Below are positions 1 through 9,766 of a stretch of 44,617 nucleotides of DNA, piece by piece. The translations under genes and the position numbers were made by a program. This stretch comes from Methanobacteriota archaeon. Its GTDB lineage: Archaea > Thermoplasmatota > Poseidoniia > Poseidoniales > Thalassarchaeaceae. The stretch is taken from the NCBI GenBank assembly GCA_002712285.1, contig PATC01000038.1:1-44617 (forward strand), read 5' to 3'. Each line of letters begins with the position of its first letter. Within the stretch, counting starts at the first letter, position 1. A model generated the notes under the pieces. It was not told the DNA's origin. It saw only the letters and a list, made by a program, of their open reading frames with translations, and did no database searches.

Positions 1-351
1 AGATCCGAGAAGCATCCACACCCATGAACGACGACGAGATCGACTACGGGATGATTTACCGCCACCAAGTAGGATATTTGCTGAGAGAGCCGAAATCAAG
101 CCACACACGAAGATCAGAATGAAATCAATAAGAGCATAGTCCCCTAAAGGACGCAAGCAATCCGAAGTCCCAGTAGCGGATATGTCATCCAAAATCTTCT
201 GTTCATTACACTGACCTATGAACAACCCCACCAATTCGACTTTCTGACGAACGAAGCCATCCTGCCAAAGGCCATACTCGATGTTTAGAAGTACAGTACA
301 CAAGACGAGAAGACATAGCCCCATGATTAGAATCCGGGCCTGCGGCTTCAT
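1..351 (-). CDS. Partial membrane protein of unknown function (C-terminus beyond window)
   Basis: An open frame of 117 codons runs without a stop from an ATG at 351 to the left edge, so the protein continues outside the window. An in-frame TAA lies just upstream of the ATG, which makes it the first possible ATG start. The N-terminus MKPQARILIMGLCLLVLC is a hydrophobic segment (residues about 6-23). It is followed by a mostly polar loop of about 50 residues with two cysteines (about residues 55 and 76), a second hydrophobic segment (about 84-103), a strongly basic stretch of serines and arginines (KSSRSRSRRRS) and the start of a third hydrophobic segment. This pattern suggests a small multi-pass membrane protein with an extracytoplasmic loop, possibly disulfide-bonded. 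I do not recognise the family. It diverges from nadB across about 65 bases. Confidence 0.6.
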   Translation of the reverse strand, partial: MKPQARILIMGLCLLVLCTVLLNIEYGLWQDGFVRQKVELVGLFIGQCNEQKILDDISATGTSDCLRPLGDYALIDFILIFVCGLISALSANILLGGGKSSRSRSRRRSWVWMLLGS

Positions 352-418
352 GGAATCGATTTAGTTCTCTATGCCTCTTCACGGTTCCGTCAATTAACAC
401 TGGACACGAATATTCTTG

Positions 419-2047
419 ATGACGAAACGAGCGTTGCCAAACATGCCAGAAGAAGTCCTTGGCTTCGATGTAGTAGTTGTCGGCTCAGGTATCGCTGGTT
501 TGACAATGGCACTTGAAATAGCTCGAGCAGGGCGAAATGTCGCAGTCATCACCAAAAAAAATCTGAAAGATTCCTCGACTAATTGGGCACAAGGAGGCAT
601 CGCAGGAGTACTAGATCCATCAAATCAGGACGCGATTGAACGTCATATCGAGGATACAATTTCAGCCGGAGCTGGAATCTGTGACCAGGATTTGGTTCGC
701 GATGTAATATCAGAAGCAGCGGTCCGAATTCAGTCACTTATCGATGAAGGTGTTCCATTCGAACGACGTAGTGATGGAGAATTCGATCTTGCAAAAGAAG
801 GCGGACATCAGGAAAAACGAATCCTACATGTAAAAGATCGGACCGGGGCAGCAATTGAGACTACGCTGATTGAAAGACTCAAACAGCAAAATGTCACCAT
901 CCTTGAGCAATGGATGGCAATCGATGTGATAATGCGGAAACGTGGCCATCCTGAGAAAGGAGTGCGCGGAATATGGTGTCTAGATTCAGAAGGGGCTGTG
1001 CACACTGTTTGTTGTAGAGTGCTAGTTCTTGCCACTGGTGGAGCAGGACAACTATGGAGGGAAACCACGAACCCAAGTGTTGCCACTGGGGACGGGATGG
1101 CGATGGCTTACCGAGCAGGAGCGGGAACAAAACATCTGGAGTTCATCCAATTCCATCCGACGGCTCTTGCAATCCGAGGAAAGAGGCCGTTCTTGATTAC
1201 AGAAGCGTTACGGGGACATGGTGCCGTTCTGATGACAATCGAAGCACATCGAAATTTTCGCAATGACGGAGGCGAGCCCGCAAACTATTCCTATATGCTG
1301 GAAGAAGACCCTCGAGGATCTCTAGCCACTCGAGATATAGTTGCAAGAACGACTGATCAGATGTTGAAGAAGAGTGGGGAACTTCATGCTCTACTGGTCA
1401 CAGAACATCTGGATTCGAAAGAACTCAATGATCGATTTCCCACCATAGCGAATAAACTCAAAACTCATGGCATTCAATTTGGCCCCGATCCAATTCCTGT
1501 GATTCCAGCCGCCCATTACATCGTAGGCGGAATAGACGTAGGTAGGAATGGAGAATGTATTACGAAAAATGGAGAGGTGTATCCAGGTCTATATGCAATA
1601 GGAGAGGTCGCATCTACTGGCCTACATGGTGCAAATCGGCTTGCTTCAAATAGCCTATTGGAAGCCATCGTAATGTCGCACCGTGCTCGTAACCACTTAC
1701 TAGAGCGCATCGATGGATTCTCACTTGAGATTAACAATGCCCCCGTATGGAGAGCAGATGGGTTACATCGCCTCCAAGAACATGCTCCAATAAAAGCAGA
1801 TAGAATTGCACTTAGAACCATAATGTCCGATGATGTAGGACTCGTACGTAGGGATGAGAGGTTGAACCGAGCCCTCAGAAAATTAGACCATACAGGTGAA
1901 GAAATAGAACGAATTTGGAGAGCATCTAGGCCAACGAGAGATCTCGTCGAATTGCGTAATATGTCAATACTAGCAAGATTAGTAACTCAGGCAGCTAAGA
2001 ATCGACGAGAAAATATTGGACTACACTATAATCTCGATCTTGAATGA
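419..2047 (+). CDS. nadB: L-aspartate oxidase
   Basis: FAD enzyme that oxidises L-aspartate to iminoaspartate, the first step of de novo NAD synthesis; the product goes to quinolinate synthase NadA. At 542 residues it has normal family length. Visible motifs are the FAD dinucleotide fold VVVVGSGIAGL near the N-terminus, the NadB-type SSTNWAQGGIAG, the active-site region GGHQEKRILHVKDRTG, FIQFHPTAL, DPRGSLATRD, PAAHYIVGGI and the C-terminal FAD motif GEVASTGLHGANRLASNSLLE. These separate it well from succinate dehydrogenase or fumarate reductase flavoproteins, which share the fold. A TTG directly before the ATG at 419 could extend it by one codon, and an ATG at 443 (MPEEVLGFD) is another possible start. 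I see no convincing ribosome binding site, so the transcript may be leaderless. NadA and NadC are not in the window. Confidence 0.93.
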   Translation: MTKRALPNMPEEVLGFDVVVVGSGIAGLTMALEIARAGRNVAVITKKNLKDSSTNWAQGGIAGVLDPSNQDAIERHIEDTISAGAGICDQDLVRDVISEAAVRIQSLIDEGVPFERRSDGEFDLAKEGGHQEKRILHVKDRTGAAIETTLIERLKQQNVTILEQWMAIDVIMRKRGHPEKGVRGIWCLDSEGAVHTVCCRVLVLATGGAGQLWRETTNPSVATGDGMAMAYRAGAGTKHLEFIQFHPTALAIRGKRPFLITEALRGHGAVLMTIEAHRNFRNDGGEPANYSYMLEEDPRGSLATRDIVARTTDQMLKKSGELHALLVTEHLDSKELNDRFPTIANKLKTHGIQFGPDPIPVIPAAHYIVGGIDVGRNGECITKNGEVYPGLYAIGEVASTGLHGANRLASNSLLEAIVMSHRARNHLLERIDGFSLEINNAPVWRADGLHRLQEHAPIKADRIALRTIMSDDVGLVRRDERLNRALRKLDHTGEEIERIWRASRPTRDLVELRNMSILARLVTQAAKNRRENIGLHYNLDLE

Positions 2048-2049
2048 AA

Positions 2050-2973
2050 TTAAGTTACATTCTCGATAGAACGAACTAGATTCCACAATGTCTCTATCCG
2101 AGGAACTGCAAAACCATGAGATTCGGCCTTAGCTACAAGAGCACCACAAATTGCGTCTACTTCGGTTCGTCGACCATTGATGATATCCTGCAACATACTA
2201 CATCGATTCTTAGCAGTAGAGGACAATACTTGCTCAAGATCTCCAACAAGATCGTGCACATCAAAGATCATACCTTCAAGCCGGGCCACCTCAATACCTT
2301 CGATCAATGCCCCCACTGAAACCTCACGCAACGGCGATTCTAGTAGCCTACCGTTTTCGACACCTGCAATGGAGGCCACTGGATTAATTGCAAGATTCAG
2401 GAGAAGTTTTCTCCATACGGCTATCGAACCATCAACAACGACACGAGGAACAAGTTCAGCACGCTCAAAAATGTCACATATCGCTTCAAGTAGGCCCGTT
2501 ATCGAAGCATCAGGGCTAACTGGACCTATGACGACCTCGCCGGTTCCAGCAAGCCGAATTTCTCCAGGGCTCAGACATGTAACACCATGAGTTACACAGC
2601 CTGCAAGTACCTTTTCTTTGCCTACAATATTGACGGCTCGTTCGAGATGGCCTATACCATTCTGAACAAAAAGAATCTTGCCATTCTCACCCAAATGCTG
2701 GGAGGCAATGCCAGTTAATTCAGTAACATCGTGATTCTTTCCACAAACGATTACTAGATCTAGCGTAGTGGATGAATCAAGATATTGGAATCTTTGCGGA
2801 GGCACTACTTCGAGGATTTCAGGGTGTCCATCATAATGCACTAGTAGGCCCCTATCATCTAGCAGATCTTTAGTGACACCGCGAACAAGTAAGTGGAGTT
2901 CAGATTCTATTCCAGACAATCGATGTAAAAACAGACCGCCAATAGCACCTATGCCGAAAATTCCGACACGCAC
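2050..2973 (-). CDS. 2-dehydropantoate 2-reductase (ketopantoate reductase)
   Basis: NADPH-dependent reduction of ketopantoate to pantoate in coenzyme A synthesis. The N-terminal Rossmann motif GIFGIGAIGG binds NADPH. The central KLLLNLAINPVAS segment carries the expected catalytic lysine, and the C-terminal SMLQDIINGRRTEVDAICG is the family signature with the substrate-binding serine and catalytic glutamate. The frame is open up to a TTG at 2997, but a GTG at 2973 is the better start: it follows GGAGGG (2980-2985) at 6-base spacing and places the Rossmann strand right at the N-terminus, giving 307 residues. It lies two bases downstream of the stop of the protease-like gene, so the two are probably cotranscribed, and it converges with nadB across two bases. 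The symbol panE would apply if activity were confirmed. Confidence 0.88.
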   Translation of the reverse strand: MRVGIFGIGAIGGLFLHRLSGIESELHLLVRGVTKDLLDDRGLLVHYDGHPEILEVVPPQRFQYLDSSTTLDLVIVCGKNHDVTELTGIASQHLGENGKILFVQNGIGHLERAVNIVGKEKVLAGCVTHGVTCLSPGEIRLAGTGEVVIGPVSPDASITGLLEAICDIFERAELVPRVVVDGSIAVWRKLLLNLAINPVASIAGVENGRLLESPLREVSVGALIEGIEVARLEGMIFDVHDLVGDLEQVLSSTAKNRCSMLQDIINGRRTEVDAICGALVAKAESHGFAVPRIETLWNLVRSIENVT

Positions 2974-2975
2974 AA

Positions 2976-5486
2976 TCAACCCTCCACAATTGAACAAGCC
3001 TCACCCTGATTGTTCGTACAGAGAGCAACATATCGGATTAACAAACCGTCTCCTGAAACCTCAAACCAAAGTCCAGAAACGCCTCCCTGCACCTCGGAAC
3101 GTTCCATTGATACAGTCACGGTGCCGTTACTAGGAATAAACGACGGTAGGTCTGTATCCCATACTGAAGCTAACGAAGCAGATGCGAGATGAACTGATGA
3201 CAAAGTCACATCTTCAGAACCGAAATTACTCAGAATAATGTCATTGTTCCCAGAATACATTCTTTCGAGAACTAAGAATTCGCCATCTACGAAAACTGAT
3301 GGCCCCTCAACAAGAGAATGTATAGTTGGATTACTGCCCTCACAAGTGGTCAAGAATCCCTCCTGCGGAGGATTCAAGGTTCCATTTCCAATTTCAAGAG
3401 AAAAGCGTTCAATCTGACGATTTACAATTCCAGATACCGGTGACCAAGTGAAATTTTCCATAGAATCTAGTCGAACAAAGTTTGCACATGGAGATGATTC
3501 ATTCAAGTTCCATCCAATCGCATCACCCATGAATGGAAGAGTACCATTCACTGGCCAACCATCGAGAGGAACAACCACTGAACGGCTAACGTCCAAGAGA
3601 GGTACATCGAGATTGATACGAACACCATCATCCAGTTCAAGGATTAAACTAGGTCCGAGTAATCGCCCATCCTTAGAACGCTCAGTAGTTGGGATCGCAA
3701 TCTCAGAGGGGCTTACACACACCATCATTGGCTCATTTTCAGTGAAATTCAATGGGTTCAAAATAGGCTGAATATGGCCACCTATGAGTGTCCAATCAGA
3801 ATAAGACGAAGGTAAGTTCGAAAGAGACAGATTTGCAGCCTGATTAATTGAGTCTAGAACCAAATGAACGCAGTGCAAACCCGTCGCTTCATCCTGAGAC
3901 CATCCTTGACCAAGAATACGTGGTATACCTGAAGAATTCAAAATTACAGAATGATGTAACTCCATATCGCCACGACTTCCTTCAACATGTATTCCAATCT
4001 CAATTTGCCCGACTATGGTTTGATTGGGACGCACTACACGAATCTCCAATAATCCATATTCTACTGCATTAATGGAATATGCACAATCAGTACCGTTGAA
4101 ATCTGATTGATTACCACACCGGATATCGAATAACCATCCATCTACTGCTCCAATAGCAGAAACATGAATCAGGCCAGATCTAGATTGAACACCACTACTC
4201 TTGAGATCGAATTTGAGAACACTCTCATTCTCAGGACCCATGTCGAAATCTGTAATCCAATCTGATGTATCCAAATCACTATCCCAATCGACCATAGCAT
4301 GTGAAATCTGCAAAGAAGGGACTGAGGCGACGAGTAGACATAGCATAACTGGAATTACCCAGCCACCAGGGCTGCGCTCAGGAGGTGCTGCTTCATTCAG
4401 TACCAATGGTATGGGGACCGTTTCAGATTGGAAACGACGCCATACAGCAAGGCTTCCGATTGCAATCCACACCCAATATTGACCCGTGAAATAAACAAAA
4501 ATCACCGGAATCACCGTCATAAGTAGGGCACGTGCCTGCTCAGAAGTGTCAACAACTGCCTGACTACCACGAAGAGCTGTATACAGGTGATCTCCAGGGA
4601 AGTTCGGAATTGGAAGCAATAGGATGAAACCGATAACCATGAGACCATGGCCAGCAAGAAGTAGTGGAGATGCCCATTGGGAACGAGATGTAACATCATA
4701 ACCGAGTAACGTCCCAGTAATCTCAACAAGCCAGTTCAAATCCAAAACAAAAGGCATTTCTGTAAACTCTGGTGGAATCCCCGACGTCGCCCGAAGACCA
4801 AGAATAGAGAAAATAATCCCTGACAGAATTAGAGTAGCAGGCACCACTATTGAAACACGGGCAAGAACCCCACGATCCGGAAAGAGAATCTGGTCGACTC
4901 TACGGAGATGGAGGAGCCCCACCAAACCAAATGGCCAAATCGGATTAAGTCCAGTAATCGTGAACGGGAGGCTGAGCGGCAGTAGATGATCAACTCGAAC
5001 GCCATGTGCGGAAGCTACTGCTCGACGGAGGATACTAGCTAGAGCAACGGTACCCATCATTGGTAACGCATACAGAATAAAGCCTGAAGCCAACGACGAA
5101 CCGGTCAACACCGTAGAATCAGGATTTACACGAACTGCCCAAGATGAGCCAATCAGTGTCAGGAATATCATGCTACTAATCCAGAGGACAACATGCATCT
5201 GCTTCGAAATTGTAACTGGACGAATTGGGAACTGAGTAATCTCAAGGATATACGGTTCTTCTTCTTCAAGTAATGGAAGCCAACCAAGAGGTTCCAATCG
5301 CTCAGATAATGCACTCAAGGCTGTTGCTACGTCGGAATCAATCGCATCCACACGCCAAGAAATGCCACCTTCAGACTCAGTAATGAGGACGAAATGCTCG
5401 GAGATTAAACGCTCAAGGAACTCACGTTGACCCCAAGCTCGACGTTCGACCTTGAGGGCAGGAACCGCCGAATCCCCCTCGCTCAT
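2976..5486 (-). CDS. Site-2-protease-like (M50) membrane protein lacking metal ligands, with large extracellular domain
   Basis: 836 residues from the ATG at 5486 (a TTG at 5510 would add 8). A cytoplasmic N-terminus (1-95) precedes several membrane segments (about 98-350), a TM near 377-394 and a long extracytoplasmic region (about 395-836) with many NxS/T sites and beta-type composition. The layout follows membrane metalloproteases of the S2P/EGY group. The segment ending AVASAHGVRVDHLLP matches the region after HExxH, and LLPIPNFPGDHLYTALRG (290-307) matches the NLLPxGxLDGGH segment. By eye, HELGH is replaced by ASILR (150-154) and LDGGH by FPGDH (296-300), so all three zinc ligands appear lost. 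It is therefore probably a pseudoprotease, perhaps a chaperone or anti-protease for membrane proteins (inference). Family relation is moderately sure; function is unknown. Confidence 0.6.
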   Translation of the reverse strand: MSEGDSAVPALKVERRAWGQREFLERLISEHFVLITESEGGISWRVDAIDSDVATALSALSERLEPLGWLPLLEEEEPYILEITQFPIRPVTISKQMHVVLWISSMIFLTLIGSSWAVRVNPDSTVLTGSSLASGFILYALPMMGTVALASILRRAVASAHGVRVDHLLPLSLPFTITGLNPIWPFGLVGLLHLRRVDQILFPDRGVLARVSIVVPATLILSGIIFSILGLRATSGIPPEFTEMPFVLDLNWLVEITGTLLGYDVTSRSQWASPLLLAGHGLMVIGFILLLPIPNFPGDHLYTALRGSQAVVDTSEQARALLMTVIPVIFVYFTGQYWVWIAIGSLAVWRRFQSETVPIPLVLNEAAPPERSPGGWVIPVMLCLLVASVPSLQISHAMVDWDSDLDTSDWITDFDMGPENESVLKFDLKSSGVQSRSGLIHVSAIGAVDGWLFDIRCGNQSDFNGTDCAYSINAVEYGLLEIRVVRPNQTIVGQIEIGIHVEGSRGDMELHHSVILNSSGIPRILGQGWSQDEATGLHCVHLVLDSINQAANLSLSNLPSSYSDWTLIGGHIQPILNPLNFTENEPMMVCVSPSEIAIPTTERSKDGRLLGPSLILELDDGVRINLDVPLLDVSRSVVVPLDGWPVNGTLPFMGDAIGWNLNESSPCANFVRLDSMENFTWSPVSGIVNRQIERFSLEIGNGTLNPPQEGFLTTCEGSNPTIHSLVEGPSVFVDGEFLVLERMYSGNNDIILSNFGSEDVTLSSVHLASASLASVWDTDLPSFIPSNGTVTVSMERSEVQGGVSGLWFEVSGDGLLIRYVALCTNNQGEACSIVEG
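2980..2985 (-). promoter_or_regulatory. Ribosome binding site deciding the GTG start of the ketopantoate reductase
   Basis: On the minus strand GGAGGG lies 6 bases before the GTG at 2973 and overlaps the last codons of the upstream gene. It supports translational coupling and argues against the longer TTG start. Confidence 0.6.
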
Positions 5487-5560
5487 GATAATTCGCTCGG
5501 TATAGTCCAATATGACCCTTCATGTCAGCCCATGGACTCGATGACTCTAGTTTACAACGA

Positions 5561-5570
5561 AATATATCTC
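5561..5570 (-). promoter_or_regulatory. Candidate TATA box for the protease-like gene
   Basis: The 163-base gap between atpD and the protease-like gene contains GAGATATATT on the minus strand, about 75 bases before the ATG at 5486. An archaeal TATA box would set transcription about 25 bases downstream, giving a leader of about 50 bases. Nothing else is recognisable in the gap. AT-rich matches occur by chance, so this is weak. Confidence 0.25.
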
Positions 5571-5649
5571 AACGATTCAAAACAAAGTCATCGACTGGAA
5601 GCCGAGGATCTATCACGAGGATTATCGGATTGCAAAATATTGAGTGACA

Positions 5650-6267
5650 TCACTTGTTCTTGAATCGCTTCAGCCGGAACGTTTCTTCACGCTCCATCTC
5701 TTCGAGACGAAGTTGAATGAACACTTTTGCATCTTCCATCTGAGGAATTACGACAAACTCAAGAGCATTCACACGGCGCTTAGTGGCTTCAATTTCCTCA
5801 AGAAGACGCTTGAGTGTAGCTTCCATCTCAGCTGCTTTGACTATCTTTTCGATTAGTGCGGAATACCCATCTGCAGCCTCATCGATATAGGGCGAGCCCC
5901 CAACAAGGCCCATACCACGCTCATCGATCGTACTGGTTAGATGTTCACCTGTTACACTTGGAACCACGACACCCATGATATTTCGACGCTCTACCATGAC
6001 TTCAGGATGATTGGCGATAGCCATAGCGGCGCTCTGAACAACGATTCCGCCTTCAACCGCACTAGCCAAATCAATACCTTGCTTTGCTTCACGGAAAGTC
6101 TGAACCAACTCTTCACGAGCAGTAATCATCTCGGCTAGAAGTGTACGGAATTCATGGAAAAGGCCATCACGCTTCATCTTCAGGAGTTTGTAACCATTCT
6201 GAGTCTGCTTGATACGACGCTTGAGGTTGATGAGTTCGCTGCGTGTAGGCTTGATATCCAACGCCAT
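5650..6267 (-). CDS. atpD: A-type ATP synthase subunit D (central stalk)
   Basis: Subunit D forms the coiled-coil axle that turns inside the A3B3 head and passes rotation between the membrane ring and the catalytic sites. The protein has 205 residues, which is normal. The N-terminus PTRSELINLKRRIKQTQNGY and the following KMKRDGL are the conserved start of the family's first long helix, and the C-terminal ATKRRVNALEFVVIPQ is the matching second helix. Between them lies the globular middle with GSPYIDEAADGYSALI. The ATG at 6267 follows a strong GGAGGTGA. It is the last gene of the H-I-K-E-C-F-A-B-D operon and lies 35 bases after atpB. Confidence 0.95.
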   Translation of the reverse strand: MALDIKPTRSELINLKRRIKQTQNGYKLLKMKRDGLFHEFRTLLAEMITAREELVQTFREAKQGIDLASAVEGGIVVQSAAMAIANHPEVMVERRNIMGVVVPSVTGEHLTSTIDERGMGLVGGSPYIDEAADGYSALIEKIVKAAEMEATLKRLLEEIEATKRRVNALEFVVIPQMEDAKVFIQLRLEEMEREETFRLKRFKNK

Positions 6268-6302
6268 TCACTCACCTCCTAACTCAATCTTCTTGCAACT
6301 AA

Positions 6303-7679
6303 TCATTCGGTGTGCTGACCATACTTATCGATGAGTTCACGATCGAGTCGCACAAGATACTTCTCATCAATACTCGACATGAGGCTCCAGCAGAGGTCGA
6401 GAGTCTCGTCAATCGTCCGATCCTCGTCACGGTCTTGACGAAGGAACTTATCCTCGAAAATATCTGAGAACTTCAGTAGTTGAAGGTCACGCTCGTTTAG
6501 GGCATCTTCTCCTACAATCGCTACGAGGCCACGAAGTTCGCGTCCTTCCGCATATGCAGCATACATTTGATCACTGACTTTCTTGTGGTCATCTCTAGTG
6601 GTCTTCTCACCAATGCAACCGCCCATGAGCCGAGAGAGCGATGGCAAGACGTTGATTGGAGGATAGATTCCTGCCTGATGCAATTCACGAGAAATCACGA
6701 TTTGACCCTCAGTAATGTAACCAGAGAGATCCGGAATAGGGTGCGTAATGTCGTCACCCGGCATTGTGAGAATAGGGAACTGTGTGATGCTACCCTTCTT
6801 ACCCTTCACAATCCCTGCACGCTCGTAGAGCATTGCAAGGTCAGTGTACATGTATCCAGGATAACCACGTCGACCTGGAACCTCTTCACGGGCTGCACCA
6901 ATCTGACGGAGTGAATCACAGTAGTTCGTCATATCCGTGTAGATAACGAGCACGTGATAATCATGCTCGAATGCAAGGTACTCAGCCGCGGTCAGCGCGA
7001 GTCGGGGAGTAATTAGTCGCTCGACTGCAGGATCATCAGCGAGATTGACGAACAGAACTGCGTTCTCTAGAGCACCCGTGCGCTCAAGGTCTGTTCTGAA
7101 GAAGTTATACTCCTCTGCAGTAATACCCATCGCACAGAAAACTACGATGAACTCTTCATCGCTATCCTTGAGTTTCGCTTGGCGAGCAATCTGGAGAGCG
7201 ATGTCGTTATGTGGCAGACCAGATGCACTGAAAATTGGAAGCTTCTGGCCACGAACAAGCGTAGTACAACAGTCGATTGCGCTTACACCAGTCTGAATGA
7301 AGTCGTGAGGAGACTGACGTGAGTATGGATTGATTGCTGCACCAATGATGTCTGCCTTCTCTTCTGCTACGATATCAGGACCGCCATCACGAGGGCGTCC
7401 TGCACCATCGAGAATTCGTCCGACAAGATCTCTGCTCACGGAGAGCTTGAAGACGTCGCCGAGAAACTTGACTCCCGCCTGTCTATCGATTGCCTCAGTG
7501 CCTTCGAATACCTGAACGATGACAGCGTCATCAGAGGTGTCGAGTACTTGGCCGTTCTTCATTGAACCATCGCTTAGACGAATCGTCACAATCTCGCCAT
7601 AGGCGACAGGTTCGGTCTTCTCGAGGAACACCAATGGTCCCTTGATGTCAGTGATTGTCTTGTATTCCTTGCTAGTCAT
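6303..7679 (-). CDS. atpB: A-type ATP synthase subunit B (non-catalytic head subunit)
   Basis: Regulatory, non-catalytic partner of subunit A in the A3B3 head. It is 458 residues long. The nucleotide-fold region reads [18 protein letters not shown], the degenerate P-loop characteristic of B subunits, where A subunits have GxxGxGKT. Further family blocks are [32 protein letters not shown], quoted here only by its ends as [15 protein letters not shown] and [16 protein letters not shown], and [20 protein letters not shown] written here from [18 protein letters not shown] precedes the ATG at 7679. It lies 14 bases after atpA and 35 before atpD in the operon. Confidence 0.96.
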   Translation of the reverse strand: MTSKEYKTITDIKGPLVFLEKTEPVAYGEIVTIRLSDGSMKNGQVLDTSDDAVIVQVFEGTEAIDRQAGVKFLGDVFKLSVSRDLVGRILDGAGRPRDGGPDIVAEEKADIIGAAINPYSRQSPHDFIQTGVSAIDCCTTLVRGQKLPIFSASGLPHNDIALQIARQAKLKDSDEEFIVVFCAMGITAEEYNFFRTDLERTGALENAVLFVNLADDPAVERLITPRLALTAAEYLAFEHDYHVLVIYTDMTNYCDSLRQIGAAREEVPGRRGYPGYMYTDLAMLYERAGIVKGKKGSITQFPILTMPGDDITHPIPDLSGYITEGQIVISRELHQAGIYPPINVLPSLSRLMGGCIGEKTTRDDHKKVSDQMYAAYAEGRELRGLVAIVGEDALNERDLQLLKFSDIFEDKFLRQDRDEDRTIDETLDLCWSLMSSIDEKYLVRLDRELIDKYGQHTE

Positions 7680-7693
7680 TCACGATCCCTCCT

Positions 7694-9436
7694 TCAGTTG
7701 GCCTCCACCGTGCCAGTAATTTCACCGACCATGTCGTCGACAAGGCCTCCAATATTCTCTAGATAACCTTCTGCGAAGCGAGCCCGCATAAGTTCAGTTC
7801 GAGAGGGGACATTAACAACGTCTTGAAGGCGAGCACCGGCAGCCATGGCCTTCTTTGCCTCATCTTGGAAAGTAAGGATAGCCTTAGCCATCGCGTATTG
7901 CTGTTCGACACCACTGTAAGCGTCAACTGGATCGAATCCATTCTGCTGCAGGAAGTACTCACGAATCATACGAGCAACCTCGAGTGTCAATTGCTGATCG
8001 ATTGGTAGTGCGTCAGAACCCACAAGTTGGACGATTTCTTGAAGCTCCGCTTCAACCTTCAGTAGAGCACTTATCTCCGTCCTGACTTCAGGGAAATCGC
8101 TAGCAATGTTATCGCGGAACCATTGATTCAGGCTCTGAGGATAGAGTGAATAGGAATTGAGCCAGTTAATTGCAGGGAAGTGACGCTTTCGAGCAAGACC
8201 TGCATCTAGACCCCAGAACACCTTCACGATTCTAAGAGTACCTTGGCTGACAGGCTCAGAGATATCTCCGCCAGGTGGAGACACAGCTCCAATGACTGTA
8301 ACTGAACCATCATCGCCATTGAGTGTCTCAACACGACCTGCACGCTCGTAGAATTCCGCTAGACGGCTGGACAAATATGCAGGGTATCCTTCTTCACCGG
8401 GCATCTCTTCAAGTCGACTGGAAATCTCACGCATTGCTTCCGCCCATCGACTCGTAGAGTCAGCCATTAGAGCAACATCATACCCCTGATCACGGAAATA
8501 CTCGGCAATTGTAATTCCAGTGTAAACGGATGCTTCACGGGCAGCCACAGGCATGTTCGAGGTATTTGCAATCATAACTGTCCGGTTCATGAGAGGCTGA
8601 CCAGTGTTTGGATCGATGAGTTCAGGGAATTCGTCGAGCACTTCAGTCATTTCATTTCCACGCTCACCACAACCGATGTAGACCACAAGTTGAGCATCAG
8701 AGTACTTAGCAAGAGACTGCTGAGTTACAGTCTTGCCCGAACCGAACGGGCCCGGAATTCCAGCTGCACCACCCTTTGCAAGTGGGAAAAGGAAGTCAAG
8801 GATACGCATACCAGTCACAAGGGGAGTATCTGGTGCATACTTCTGTGTGTAAGGCCGAGGATGGCGAACAGGCCATTCCTGCATCATCTTGATTTCTGTT
8901 CCATCATCAAGGACACATACGGCCTCAGTTACGTTGAATTCGCCGCTATCGATAGACTTGATTTTCCCTGAGACCTTTGGAGGAATCATGATTTTGTGAG
9001 TGATGGTTTCCGTTTCTTGGACAGTACCGATAATCTGGCCGCCTACAACCTCATCTCCTGCAGAGGCAGTGGCAACGAAATCCCACTTCTTCTCAAGATC
9101 AAGACCATCTGCATCTACACCACGAGTGATGAAAACACCCATGACCTCCTCCAAAGTCTGGAGAGGACGCTGGATTCCATCATAAATCGAGGTCAACAAA
9201 CCCGGACCCAGCTGAACTGAAAGTGTCTGTCCAGTACTGAGAACAGGTTCACCTGGACGAATTCCAGAGGTATCCTCATACACCTGAATGACGGACTGAT
9301 CACCGTGTATTTCGATAACCTCGCCCATCAGTTTTTCATGTCCTACTCGGACAACTTCATACATTCTTGCATCAATTCCCGTTGCAGTTACAACAGGTCC
9401 TGAAATTCGGTAGATGACGCCTTCATTATTGCTCAT
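7694..9436 (-). CDS. atpA: A-type ATP synthase subunit A (catalytic)
   Basis: Catalytic nucleotide-binding subunit of the archaeal ATP synthase head, 580 residues. It shows the Walker A loop [17 protein letters not shown], the following [13 protein letters not shown], the non-homologous insert typical of A subunits before the P-loop (about residues 110-200), and the Walker B region [19 protein letters not shown]. The P-loop is continuous: the intein found at this site in some archaea is absent. The ATG at 9436 is preceded by GGAAGTGA. A run of nine T on the plus strand upstream (about 9451-9459) reads as A in the transcript, so it is not a terminator. It lies 21 bases after atpF. Confidence 0.97.
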   Translation of the reverse strand: MSNNEGVIYRISGPVVTATGIDARMYEVVRVGHEKLMGEVIEIHGDQSVIQVYEDTSGIRPGEPVLSTGQTLSVQLGPGLLTSIYDGIQRPLQTLEEVMGVFITRGVDADGLDLEKKWDFVATASAGDEVVGGQIIGTVQETETITHKIMIPPKVSGKIKSIDSGEFNVTEAVCVLDDGTEIKMMQEWPVRHPRPYTQKYAPDTPLVTGMRILDFLFPLAKGGAAGIPGPFGSGKTVTQQSLAKYSDAQLVVYIGCGERGNEMTEVLDEFPELIDPNTGQPLMNRTVMIANTSNMPVAAREASVYTGITIAEYFRDQGYDVALMADSTSRWAEAMREISSRLEEMPGEEGYPAYLSSRLAEFYERAGRVETLNGDDGSVTVIGAVSPPGGDISEPVSQGTLRIVKVFWGLDAGLARKRHFPAINWLNSYSLYPQSLNQWFRDNIASDFPEVRTEISALLKVEAELQEIVQLVGSDALPIDQQLTLEVARMIREYFLQQNGFDPVDAYSGVEQQYAMAKAILTFQDEAKKAMAAGARLQDVVNVPSRTELMRARFAEGYLENIGGLVDDMVGEITGTVEAN

Positions 9437-9457
9437 TTTTTCACTTCCGTTTTTTTT

Positions 9458-9757
9458 TTACTTCCACAGGTCAACACCGAGTGCCTTCCTAATAGACTCC
9501 CGTAGGGTGTTATCCTCCTCAGTTCCAATACCAAGGAAGGTTGGGGTCACGCTGAGATTAACCTCATCGCGAATTCGCTCTGGGAGTCGGGAAAGGTCCC
9601 CAGAGTCGAGAACGACGATGCCGACATCCTTGTCAGCAATCATCGAGCGGCAGAGAGAGGCAAGTTCCTCCTCGTCCGCGGGATTGTGAAGATGCGTAAT
9701 GCCAGCAAGCTGGAATCCAAGTGTGAATTCCGGACTTCCAATAACCGCGATCTCCAT
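9458..9757 (-). CDS. atpF: A-type ATP synthase subunit F
   Basis: Small Rossmann-like subunit of the central stalk that contacts subunit D and the head. It has 99 residues. The N-terminus MEIAVIGSPEFTLGFQLAGI and the segment IGIVVLDSGDLSRLP (seen as GIVVLDSGDLSRLPERIRD) are typical. The open frame starts at a TTG (9763), but the ATG at 9757 fits better: GAGG lies 7 bases ahead and the family begins with this strand. It follows atpC by 9 bases. Confidence 0.9.
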   Translation of the reverse strand: MEIAVIGSPEFTLGFQLAGITHLHNPADEEELASLCRSMIADKDVGIVVLDSGDLSRLPERIRDEVNLSVTPTFLGIGTEEDNTLRESIRKALGVDLWK

Positions 9758-9766
9758 GTTCAATCC

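Noticed and set aside
2177-2590. Plus-strand open frame of 137 codons
   Set aside because: It is antisense to the ketopantoate reductase, whose motifs are clear.
7694-9436. Possible intein in atpA
   Set aside because: The P-loop region is continuous and total length is normal, with no splicing motifs.
9451-9459. Run of nine T that looks like an archaeal T-tract terminator
   Set aside because: The surrounding genes are on the minus strand, where this reads as A; it is the leader between atpF and atpA.
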